DNA of 54,947 bases from contig JAFGHW010000015.1 in assembly GCA_016929895.1 (NCBI GenBank), forward strand, positions 1 to 54,947, written 5' to 3'. The first letter of the stretch is position 1; each line of letters starts with the position of its first letter. Both the position numbers and the translations under genes were made by a program. Origin of the DNA: Candidatus Woesearchaeota archaeon. Lineage in GTDB: Archaea > Nanobdellota > Nanobdellia > Woesearchaeales > ARS49. The notes beneath the pieces are model-generated. The model worked only from the letters and a program-made list of their open reading frames with translations, searched no databases and was not told the origin of the DNA. Shown piece by piece: positions 1 through 7,982 of the stretch.

Positions 1-1
1 A

Positions 2-400
2 AGAGAAAAACAAAGACTAAAAGAAGAAAAAAGAAAAGCAAAATTAAAACGAACAAGACTCGCAGAAGAAAGAAAAATAGACCGCAAGTTAAAACAAGAG
101 AGAAGAATAAAAGAACAACAAAGAAAAGCAGAGCAAAAGAGAAAAGAAAAAGAAAAAATCCTGCTTCAAAAGAGAATACTGCGGGAACAAAAGAGACAAG
201 AAAGAGAAAAGAAAAGACTGAGAAGAGAAAAAGAGAGAATAAGAAAAGAAACACTAAAACAGCATGAAAAAGAAATAAGCAAACTATTCAAAATCAACAA
301 AAAACTCGAAACATACCTAAAAGAGCCGAAGAAAGCCAAAAAGAAACACAAAACAAGATTTGAAATACTGTCAGAAAAAGTAAGAGCACTAGAAAAATAA
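2..400 (+). CDS. C-terminal part of a highly charged Lys/Arg/Glu-rich coiled-coil protein (5' end outside window)
   Basis: Open frame from the window edge (codons at positions 2,5,...) ending in TAA 398-400; ...KRQEREKKRLRREKERIRKETLKQHEKEISKLFKINKKLETYLKEPKKAKKKHKTRFEILSEKVRALEK*. Not in the ORF track because the start is outside. Confidence 0.65.
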   Translation, partial: REKQRLKEEKRKAKLKRTRLAEERKIDRKLKQERRIKEQQRKAEQKRKEKEKILLQKRILREQKRQEREKKRLRREKERIRKETLKQHEKEISKLFKINKKLETYLKEPKKAKKKHKTRFEILSEKVRALEK

Positions 401-564
401 AATACTCAACAGATGCTGCGAAGCCTCTTTCGCTGCTCAATGTGATCCAAGCAAAGCTTGTCTGCACCCATCAAAACTGCGTTTTTCTGGGCTTCGCTGC
501 GCTCAGGTCGACACAAATAATTAGAAAAATTCACCGGCAATTAGCGCAACATCTGTTTCTGAGC

Positions 565-2058
565 CTAAGACTTCCCAATACTGCCTGCCTCTTCAGTATC
601 AATAACACCCAAACTCTTATCAACCATAACAAACTTAACAACCCTATTCTTCCCAGAACGCTTAGCCTTATACAAAGCCTTGTCAGCCTCTTTAAGCAAA
701 TGCTCGGCAGAAACACAAGAATTCAAGGAAGTAATCAAGCCAATACTAACAGTCAAAGAACCATCAAGCTCAATCTGCTTTCTTAACTTCTCTGCCCTTT
801 CCAAAGAAACATCAGGACTGCAATCAGGCATTACGACAACAAACTCTTCCCCCCCATAACGGCAAACAGTATCAATATCACCAAAACAAGACCTTGAAAT
901 ATCAGCAATCTCCCTTAAAATACGGTCACCCTCTGGATGGCCATGAGTGTCGTTAAACAATTTAAAATCATCAATATCAAAAATAATCAGAGAAGTAGGC
1001 TTAACCTCTTTCTGCGCCCTAACTAATTCGCTTTTCAAAGACTGCACAAAATAAGAACGATTATACAAACCAGTCAAAGAATCAGTAATAGCAGACTTCT
1101 CTGCCTGAGAAAATTTAGTAACATTAAGCAAGGACTGAATAAATTTTTTACAAACAACAGAAGAAATCTCAAGAACAGGCCTCAAATCATGCTCGGCAAA
1201 CATGCAGACAAAACCTATTAACTCTCTCTCATGAACAAAAGGCAGAGCAAGATAAAAACCAGGAAAAGAAGCAATTCCGTCAATTCCCTGAAACAACAAA
1301 TCCTCGCTAATGCTTGACGTGCACAAAGGCGTTCGATTTGCCTTCAAATGCGCATTAGAAATAGACTCGATAATTTCATAAACATTTTTAGTAGACTCAT
1401 TAGTTAAATATCTTGCCTTGTGATTCAAACAAAACAGGGAACAATTAGACAAATCAAATTTTTTAACAAAAAAATCCACAACAGAACCCAAAAGCTTATG
1501 CAATTCAATACAATTACCAGTAGCATTGGCAAAATCAAGCATAAAAGACAATTCAGAAATCTTCTTGGAATACTTGAATTTCTGAGAACACAAGACAGGC
1601 ATGACCCCAACAAAAAACCGCAACAACTTTCCATAAGACTTCAGCTCGTCCTGAGAAACAGACTCAATCAAATTTGCGGCATCAGACAATTCCTGCTCAG
1701 AAAAATCCTTAACCTGGTCTTCATTACTACGAATAGCAGGAATAACAACAGTGCCCAAACGGCGATGATTAAAAAGAACCGGGGCAGCCAAATTTAATAA
1801 ACCTGCATGACAATAAAAAGGCTTTACATCATCTGAAATTATTTCAACATGCTTCTTGACATTAGACAAACAAGAAGAATCACGGTCAAGCAAAACACAT
1901 AATTTAGCAAACTCACCTGAAACAAAAATACGATTGCCATTAGTATCCAATGTATAAACAGGACGCTTAATCAATCTCGAAAGCTCATCCTGCATTTGCT
2001 GCCATAGCACAGAATCAAAATAATCCTTAAGCCCCATAACCGAAGAGTATAAATACAC
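565..2058 (-). CDS. PocR-like sensory domain + GAF-like region + GGDEF domain protein (putative diguanylate cyclase)
   Basis: N-terminal LDTNGNRIFVSGEFAKLC...CHAGLLNLAAPV (PocR-like); DSLTGLYNRSYF...FDIDDFKLFNDTHGH...RYGGEEF. Start may be ATG at 2037 (MGLKDYF). Confidence 0.93.
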   Translation of the reverse strand: MYLYSSVMGLKDYFDSVLWQQMQDELSRLIKRPVYTLDTNGNRIFVSGEFAKLCVLLDRDSSCLSNVKKHVEIISDDVKPFYCHAGLLNLAAPVLFNHRRLGTVVIPAIRSNEDQVKDFSEQELSDAANLIESVSQDELKSYGKLLRFFVGVMPVLCSQKFKYSKKISELSFMLDFANATGNCIELHKLLGSVVDFFVKKFDLSNCSLFCLNHKARYLTNESTKNVYEIIESISNAHLKANRTPLCTSSISEDLLFQGIDGIASFPGFYLALPFVHERELIGFVCMFAEHDLRPVLEISSVVCKKFIQSLLNVTKFSQAEKSAITDSLTGLYNRSYFVQSLKSELVRAQKEVKPTSLIIFDIDDFKLFNDTHGHPEGDRILREIADISRSCFGDIDTVCRYGGEEFVVVMPDCSPDVSLERAEKLRKQIELDGSLTVSIGLITSLNSCVSAEHLLKEADKALYKAKRSGKNRVVKFVMVDKSLGVIDTEEAGSIGKS

Positions 2059-2091
2059 AATATAAAAGAATTATTGTGATAAAAAATAGAA

Positions 2092-2454
2092 TTAGTAAGG
2101 ATGCCTTGGCAATTCGTCAACATACCTGTCCCTGAATACAGGCTCGCAGCAATAATATTCCTTTAAATGAGGATATTCGGCAACATAAGGCGAGGGAATG
2201 CACTTTCTTCCGGCATTCATTGCTGCTTCAAGACCTTTTCCAACCATTTCAGGATACAAGCCATCAGGACAATACAAAAGCCTTGTATCCCGAATTGCCG
2301 GCTTTTCAAAAACATACTGCTTAGCATTAAAAGGATCAACAAAATCACCAGTAGTGGCAGTACGATAAAGCAATACTGCACCAAAAATAGCAATGAACAA
2401 AACGATAAACAAAACTACCAAACCAATATTCCTTGCGGTTTCATTTTTTTTCAT
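2092..2454 (-). CDS. small exported/membrane-anchored Cys-containing protein (C..KCIP...YYCC motif)
   Basis: N-terminal TM helix; LYCPDG...RKCIPSPY...YYCCEP. Confidence 0.75.
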   Translation of the reverse strand: MKKNETARNIGLVVLFIVLFIAIFGAVLLYRTATTGDFVDPFNAKQYVFEKPAIRDTRLLYCPDGLYPEMVGKGLEAAMNAGRKCIPSPYVAEYPHLKEYYCCEPVFRDRYVDELPRHPY

Positions 2455-2456
2455 TG

Positions 2457-3560
2457 CTAAAACACCTTTTTTTCTAATAAATTGATTATTCTCTTTTTAA
2501 ACTTTTTGTAATATTTTTTAGGAACAACTGCCCCTGCAGAAGGCACATGCCCCCCTGCGTTAGAATCAGGGATTCCTTTAACAGCATTCTCAAGCAAAGT
2601 ATTAACAGCGACATTTGAATCACCTCTTCTGCCACTAATTGAAACAACATTCTTTTTAGTATTAACAATCAAAATAGTCTTATGAGGATATTTAATGCCC
2701 AATAAAGTGCACAACGGAGACTTGGTATTATACTTGGGCTGAATTTCATAAAGTATCAAATCAATTCCGCGATGAATCTCTGCAAAGCGCCCCATATTCT
2801 TAATGTAAAATTTTAATTCATTATCTATTTTTTTTTGAAACTTTTTTAGACGAGAAACAAGAACATCTTTATAGGATTTTGCGTTGTATACTATTTCAAA
2901 ACTAAGTTTAGTATTTTTATTGTCAAACGACTCTGCAGAACTAATCAAAACAGCAACTTTTCCCAAGGCAGTCTTGAACAAGTCTTTTTTGATTTTAATT
3001 TTATACTTTTTAAAAACATTTTTTAACCATTTTTTGAATGGAGCTGTCGCTATGTCGCCTATCGAGCCTGAAGCTGCGACCCAATCCAAGTCAGAAATAT
3101 CAGTCAAGCGATTTCCCAAATCATAAGCTAATTTAGAAGCACAGTAACGCACAGGAATAACATTTGAGATTAACGACGATTTAATAAACACAATATTTTC
3201 AGATTTTAAATTATTATATATTGGATGATGGTCGATAACCAGAATTTTTGCAAACTTTGCAAGCTTTTTAACGCCTTTAGGAGACTCGTCGACAGTCAAA
3301 TCAGTTATTATTACCTTATTAATCCTTTTCTTTTTCAATTCTTTTAAGGTTTTATCAGTAATATAGTGAACATTGCCTTTTTGATTTAATCGCAAATCAA
3401 TTTTCTTTTTTCTTAATCTTTCAACTAGTTTAGAAACAATGACGCCGGAACAAATTCCATCAGGGTCAGTATGATGAATAACTGCAACACGATCTTTTTT
3501 AGAAACAGAATTAAGAAAATCCTTAAATTTATTCACCAATTTTTTATTTTTAAGACTCAT
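2457..3560 (-). CDS. DHH-family phosphoesterase
   Basis: VIHHTDPDGICSGVI and VIDHHP motifs; C-terminal GGHVPSAGA (DHHA1-like). Start set at ATG 3560 (MSLKNKK) rather than the 3614 ORF start. Confidence 0.85.
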   Translation of the reverse strand: MSLKNKKLVNKFKDFLNSVSKKDRVAVIHHTDPDGICSGVIVSKLVERLRKKKIDLRLNQKGNVHYITDKTLKELKKKRINKVIITDLTVDESPKGVKKLAKFAKILVIDHHPIYNNLKSENIVFIKSSLISNVIPVRYCASKLAYDLGNRLTDISDLDWVAASGSIGDIATAPFKKWLKNVFKKYKIKIKKDLFKTALGKVAVLISSAESFDNKNTKLSFEIVYNAKSYKDVLVSRLKKFQKKIDNELKFYIKNMGRFAEIHRGIDLILYEIQPKYNTKSPLCTLLGIKYPHKTILIVNTKKNVVSISGRRGDSNVAVNTLLENAVKGIPDSNAGGHVPSAGAVVPKKYYKKFKKRIINLLEKKVF

Positions 3561-3661
3561 AAAGCACCAAACACTTATGACATCGCAAAAAAAAGAATGG
3601 GCGCGTTTGCACAAGAAATCTGATTGTTACGCGCCATTGGGTTGAGGGGGTTGAGAGCATT

Positions 3662-3686
3662 AAAAAGGGCGAGATTCAACTCGCCC
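3662..3686 (-). terminator. intrinsic-like terminator hairpin
   Basis: Minus strand GGGCGAG-TTGAAT-CTCGCCC-TTTTT: 7-bp perfect GC-rich stem plus oligo-T. Confidence 0.6.
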
Positions 3687-3930
3687 CTGGTTACGAGGTC
3701 AGGTGTGTTTTCAAAACGCCTTCAGCGTGATTTATGTTACACTATTTCTTCGTCTAATCAAATTATACAAAGTTCCTCTCCTCTGTTTCTCTAACATTGC
3801 GATCACCTGCGATTATCATATACTGATAAAGGGTTAATGGGACAAGGCATTTAGTTTTGGGTTGTTTGCGCTCAGCCCTGGCCCTTGACAAGCATTGCAA
3901 AAAGCGCACTTCATTCACAATGCAGGCCCT
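3662..3930 (-). ncRNA. candidate structured non-coding RNA or long structured leader of the DHH gene
   Basis: Largest ORF-free gap in the window; minus-strand TATATA at 3952-3957 about 25 nt upstream of the inferred 5' end; 5' hairpin arms 3918-3923/3892-3897; 3' GC-rich hairpin followed by T5. Family not recognised. Confidence 0.4.
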
Positions 3931-3970
3931 TTTGTATTATTCATAACAATCTATATAATGACAAAAGATT

Positions 3971-4019
3971 TATATATACTTAACGTACATACTATACGTT
4001 AAGTACGATTAGTATGTAC
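3971..4019 (+). promoter_or_regulatory. TATA box followed by two interleaved perfect 9-bp inverted repeats (candidate operator)
   Basis: TATATAT 3971-3977; CTTAACGTA (3979-3987)/TACGTTAAG (3995-4003); GTACATACT (3985-3993)/AGTATGTAC (4011-4019). Followed by strong SD GAGGTGAT 4025-4032. Confidence 0.75.
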
Positions 4020-4035
4020 TCAAAGAGGTGATTTA

Positions 4036-4953
4036 ATGCACATTCGCAGACTAGTTAAAGCAGGACAAACAAGCCATACGCTTTCTCTGCCCAAATCATG
4101 GATATCTAAAAACAATCTAAAAAAAGGAGACACACTATACATACACCCAAAATCAGACACAGAATTAATAATAAGCCCAAAACAAGAACAAAGACCAACA
4201 CAAAAAAGAGAAATAACCATCAATATAGATGGAAAAGAAACAGATACGATACAAAGGGACATTACCTCTGCCTATTTAAATAATTACAGCACAATAACCC
4301 TAATAGGAGAAGATATTACTTCTAAAACAAAAGCAATACGCAAAATACTGCATGACTTTGTAGCATTAGAAATCTCAGAACAAACCTCAATGAGAATAAT
4401 CGCCAAAGACCTGCTAAACCTCCAAGAAATATCCCTGCAAAAAACAATAAACAGAATGGACCTAATCATAAGAACCATGATAGAAGACACAATAAAATCA
4501 TTTGAAGGAAACAAACTGCACGAAAGCATAAAATTCAGGGATTATGATGTTAACAGACTATATTTTCTTGCCTCACGGCTGCTCAAAGGAGCATTAAAAG
4601 ACAACAAACTGGCAGAACAACTACAAGTAAACAAAAGCGAAGTACTCTCATACTGGTATCTTGTTGTAAACCTGGAAAACTTTGCAGACTACATAAAAAA
4701 CATAAGCGAAATCGCAACAAAGAAAAAAGACAAGCAGCTCCAACAAATAATCCAAACAATACAACAAAATTATCTCGACATAATGAAAGCAAGACACAAT
4801 AATGATAAAATACTCGCAGATTCTGTCATCAGAAAAAGACATGAAATATATACTCAATGCAAAAAACTAGAAAACGAAGAAATAAGCGCGATAATAAGAG
4901 CAATGACCACGACGATAAACAACATCGCAAAGATAATTATAGACAAAGAATAA
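4036..4953 (+). CDS. AbrB/SpoVT-type N-terminal domain + PhoU-like helical domain regulator
   Basis: MHIRRLVKAGQTSHTLSLPKSWISKNNLKKGDTLYIHP swapped-hairpin signature followed by PhoU-like helices. Confidence 0.85.
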   Translation: MHIRRLVKAGQTSHTLSLPKSWISKNNLKKGDTLYIHPKSDTELIISPKQEQRPTQKREITINIDGKETDTIQRDITSAYLNNYSTITLIGEDITSKTKAIRKILHDFVALEISEQTSMRIIAKDLLNLQEISLQKTINRMDLIIRTMIEDTIKSFEGNKLHESIKFRDYDVNRLYFLASRLLKGALKDNKLAEQLQVNKSEVLSYWYLVVNLENFADYIKNISEIATKKKDKQLQQIIQTIQQNYLDIMKARHNNDKILADSVIRKRHEIYTQCKKLENEEISAIIRAMTTTINNIAKIIIDKE

Positions 4954-4981
4954 AATAAGAAATAAAGTTAAAAGAAAAAAA

Positions 4982-5356
4982 TTAACCCATATTCTTACTT
5001 AAAGTGTCTCTATAACCTGCATATCCATAATAAGAAACATCAGTCATTGGAGCTTCTCCAGAAGGCCCATGAGATTCTACAGGAACATTTGCAGGCGGAG
5101 TGCAACACCAAGTAGTCATGCCAAAATCATCAACCAATCCTGGCACACACATATAACCTGCTTCCTGATACATAGGCAGGAAATTGGGATTTACACCAGG
5201 CTCTGCTAAAACAGGAGTCGCAGGAGAATCACATCCTGCCATTGTAACAATAGCACCTGTAGCCTGGAATTTAGTAAACAACAATACCAAACCAATAATT
5301 CCTATAATAGAAACCATGCCAAGAATAGTCAAGGTCAAGCCCTTTTCTTCAGCCAT
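4982..5356 (-). CDS. small exported/membrane-anchored Cys-containing protein (C...MCVP...WCC motif)
   Basis: N-terminal TM; AGCDSP...YMCVPG...TWCCTPP. Confidence 0.75.
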   Translation of the reverse strand: MAEEKGLTLTILGMVSIIGIIGLVLLFTKFQATGAIVTMAGCDSPATPVLAEPGVNPNFLPMYQEAGYMCVPGLVDDFGMTTWCCTPPANVPVESHGPSGEAPMTDVSYYGYAGYRDTLSKNMG

Positions 5357-5451
5357 TAAATATCACCTCAAAATTTTTTATAAAATTGATTATGTTATTT
5401 AATTATATTCAATTCCAATATATAAATGTTTCTAAAATACAAATAGAAAAC

Positions 5452-5826
5452 CTACTTCTTTCTCATACGTCTAAATGTCTCAGCAACATCAATAATATAC
5501 TTGCCTTCCTGAATACGAAAAATCAAAGGGTCGCCCTTGAATAAACGCACAAGATCAAGCTCAAACTTGCCCTGCTGCTTGACATTAACAGACTCTAACT
5601 CCAAAATAACAGGAGCCTCGGGGTCCTCTAAATCAGCAAGCTCATGAATATCCTCTTCAATCTGCTTTTTCTCCTCAACACTAAGATTAGCTGCAATATC
5701 CTGCGGTTTTTTTATCCTAGAAGCCTTAACAAAGAAAAATAATTTACCGCCGCAAGAACAACCCTTAATAATCTCTTCAGAGCCGTCATCATAAAATTTA
5801 TTGCAACGAACACATTGGTGAGGCAT
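5452..5826 (-). CDS. OapC/ArvC-like zinc-ribbon protein
   Basis: MPHQCVRCNKFYDDGSEEIIKGCSCGGKLFFFVKA zinc ribbon; directly downstream of ArvB-like and ArvA-like genes. Confidence 0.75.
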   Translation of the reverse strand: MPHQCVRCNKFYDDGSEEIIKGCSCGGKLFFFVKASRIKKPQDIAANLSVEEKKQIEEDIHELADLEDPEAPVILELESVNVKQQGKFELDLVRLFKGDPLIFRIQEGKYIIDVAETFRRMRKK

Positions 5827-5827
5827 C

Positions 5828-6217
5828 TTATTTCTTCCCAGACCTCCTTTTCTTTGCAGTAAACAACTCTATCTTATTAGGATTCTTCTTAATAGACTTA
5901 ACAATACTGGCAGGACCAATAACAGTAAAACCAGAACGATTGCCCAACAACATAGAAAAAAAATCATTCTTAAACTTAGCAAAACCATCTAAAGTTCTTG
6001 ATTGAGCCGGGTCAATAACTGCCAACTCAATACCCTTAAACTCCTTATTAATCTCTTCCATCGTAGTCTTGATAAGCTCTGTCTCTTCATCTTTTGTCAA
6101 GCGCCCCTGAAGCAACACAATCTTATTCTGCTTTGCGATATTCAATAATTTCCTAATTTTTCCAATCGCGCTAAGCTCTTCAATTTCCGTATATGGAACA
6201 AACTGTAAAGTCACCAT
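5828..6217 (-). CDS. OapB/ArvB-like protein (DUF2073-like)
   Basis: MVTLQFVPYTEIEELSAIGKIRKLLNIAKQNKIVLLQGRLTKDEETELI...; ATG at 6217 preferred to upstream 6277. Confidence 0.75.
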   Translation of the reverse strand: MVTLQFVPYTEIEELSAIGKIRKLLNIAKQNKIVLLQGRLTKDEETELIKTTMEEINKEFKGIELAVIDPAQSRTLDGFAKFKNDFFSMLLGNRSGFTVIGPASIVKSIKKNPNKIELFTAKKRRSGKK

Positions 6218-6248
6218 CTTTTTTTTCACCCAAATTTTCAAAAAATTC

Positions 6249-6380
6249 ACAAAAAACAAAGTTTTTTGGAACCCCAAAAATTCTTTGCATTTTTGAAGGT
6301 TTGATTAAAAGCGCTCTTTGTTCAAGCTCCAGAAGCCCAAGAAAAACGTAGTTTTTCTGGGCCCAGAAAATTCTTTGAAT
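6249..6380. repeat. cluster of tandem intergenic hairpins
   Basis: CAAAGTTTTTTGG..CCAAAAATTCTTTG; CCCAAGAAAAACGTAGTTTTTCTGGG; GCCCAGAAAATTC..GAATTTTCTTGGGC. Confidence 0.6.
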
Positions 6381-6488
6381 TTTCTTGGGCAAGCTATATG
6401 CTGTTTGCCCTGCAAACAGAGGCAAAACACTTCTCTCGCTTTCACAATTTCGCGCATTATTGATTTTCAACTTATGCACCATCTGTTT

Positions 6489-7127
6489 TTATCCAATAAA
6501 CTTAAACAATCTTTCATACAACTTCTTAACATTCCTGCCATACTTTGCAGAAATGCCCACAACCTCATACTGAGGAAAAGCAGACTGAACCTTCTTAATA
6601 TTCGCCTTTTTCAAATCACTTTTGTTTCCGATAATCAAAACTGGAATATTTCTTGCAGCCAAATTGCCGATAATAGTAATATTCACCTGAGAATACGGGT
6701 CCTTTGCAGAATCCAAGACAACCAAAACAGCATCCATATCATCAAGCCATTTGATAGAATCAATAACACCCTTAGTAGCTTCTTTAGCGCGCTTTTTTGC
6801 CTTTTTCTCAGACAAACCATATTTTAAAAAATCCTCATAATCAATCTTAGTAGCAATACCAGGAGTATCAACCAAATTAAACAAAAGCTCTTTTCTGCCG
6901 TCCTTGGACTTCATAGAAATCTGCTCCTTAATCTGAATCTCCCTTGTTTCATGAGCAATATTGCTGATAGAACCCATTTCCTGGCCAAGCCAATCCTTGC
7001 AAATCTTATTAGCCAAAGTCGTCTTGCCAGAATTCGGAGGACCATACAATCCTAATTTGATATCCCCTCTTGCTTTGAAAAACATACCCAAAAATGAACT
7101 AAACCAACCTTTTATCGAGTCAATCAC
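6489..7127 (-). CDS. Era/Ras-like small GTPase, OapA/ArvA-like
   Basis: GPPNSGKTTL (G1), DTPG (G3), GNKSD (G4), SAKYG (G5). Confidence 0.85.
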   Translation of the reverse strand: MIDSIKGWFSSFLGMFFKARGDIKLGLYGPPNSGKTTLANKICKDWLGQEMGSISNIAHETREIQIKEQISMKSKDGRKELLFNLVDTPGIATKIDYEDFLKYGLSEKKAKKRAKEATKGVIDSIKWLDDMDAVLVVLDSAKDPYSQVNITIIGNLAARNIPVLIIGNKSDLKKANIKKVQSAFPQYEVVGISAKYGRNVKKLYERLFKFIG

Positions 7128-7215
7128 CTAAATCCACCTCAAGAATAAGAAAAAAAACTGCATTTTATATACTTTTCTGTTTTATAGAACAAGATAAAAA
7201 ATAAATAAAAAAAAT

Positions 7216-7485
7216 TTATTTTTTCTTTTTAGCTTTTTTCTTGGCTTTCTTTCTTCTGCGACCGCCGCGAGCCATCTTAGCCCGAGAAACATCGCCTCTC
7301 TTGTCAATAAAATACAGATATCCTTTTGTCTTTTTTACGCCGACTTGCTTAACTTTCTCTATTTTTTTAGCTCCTTTTCTTCTTCCGCGAGCCATCTTAG
7401 CCCGGGAAACATCGCCTCTCTTGTCGACAAAATACAGATATCCGCTGACTTTCTTGACGCCAACTTTTGCTACTTTTTCTGCCAT
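7216..7485 (-). CDS. small basic protein built from two tandem copies of a GYLYFxDKRGDVSRAKMARG module, poly-Lys tail
   Basis: GVKKVSGYLYFVDKRGDVSRAKMARG and GVKKTKGYLYFIDKRGDVSRAKMARG; DNA repeats 7265-7323 and 7385-7443 differ at 3 of 59 positions. Confidence 0.8.
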   Translation of the reverse strand: MAEKVAKVGVKKVSGYLYFVDKRGDVSRAKMARGRRKGAKKIEKVKQVGVKKTKGYLYFIDKRGDVSRAKMARGGRRRKKAKKKAKKKK

Positions 7486-7593
7486 TGTATCTCATCCTCC
7501 TTTTTATTTTTAGGAGATTATAATCCCCCCTTAGACGATAACACGCCTGAATTTACATACTAAAACAAAGCAAGTTTATAAACTTTTCGACTA

Positions 7594-7917
7594 TTACTTT
7601 TTCTTTCTCTTGTTTACACGTCTTTTTTTAGACGATTTGACCTTTTCAGGTTTCTTTTTCTTAATCTTTATTTTTGCAGGCAAAGCATTCTTTTTCCTTT
7701 TAACCGTCGATACTTTTTTGGCTATCTTTTCGCTAGGAACATCAATATCCTTAACAAACCATGACGGCTTTAAAAAGCTCTTAATCTTCTCGCCAAAAGA
7801 AATCCCTTCCTTGTATATTTCCACAACCTCTTCTTTAGACAAAGGCTGATGCTTTTCAGATTTCTTAGCCCTTTCAAGAGCCTCTCTCACCTTTTTTTTC
7901 TTTAGATAACTAGCCAT
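7594..7917 (-). CDS. small Lys/Arg-rich hypothetical protein
   Basis: 107 aa ORF with strongly basic C-terminus (KKRRVNKRKKK); compatible spacing between neighbours. Confidence 0.6.
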   Translation of the reverse strand: MASYLKKKKVREALERAKKSEKHQPLSKEEVVEIYKEGISFGEKIKSFLKPSWFVKDIDVPSEKIAKKVSTVKRKKNALPAKIKIKKKKPEKVKSSKKRRVNKRKKK

Positions 7918-7982
7918 TACACAAGACTAGATAATTTGCATATATAAACTTTATCATACAAATCCTTAAAAACTCCTGAAAT

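Noticed and set aside
1-400. Possible simple-sequence A/G-rich repeat
   Set aside because: Reads as one continuous open frame encoding a charged coiled coil; purine richness is explained by Lys/Arg/Glu codons.
1420-1797. 125-aa plus ORF opposite the GGDEF gene
   Set aside because: Antisense to an intact conserved protein, no motif, no RBS.
3601-3634. GCGCGT...ACGCGC hairpin
   Set aside because: Only 6 bp with a 22-nt loop; kept out as a separate element because it may just be part of the DHH leader.
6318-6827. 169-aa plus ORF over the arvA-like gene and hairpin region
   Set aside because: Overlaps intact GTPase motifs on the opposite strand; translation begins within the hairpin repeat.
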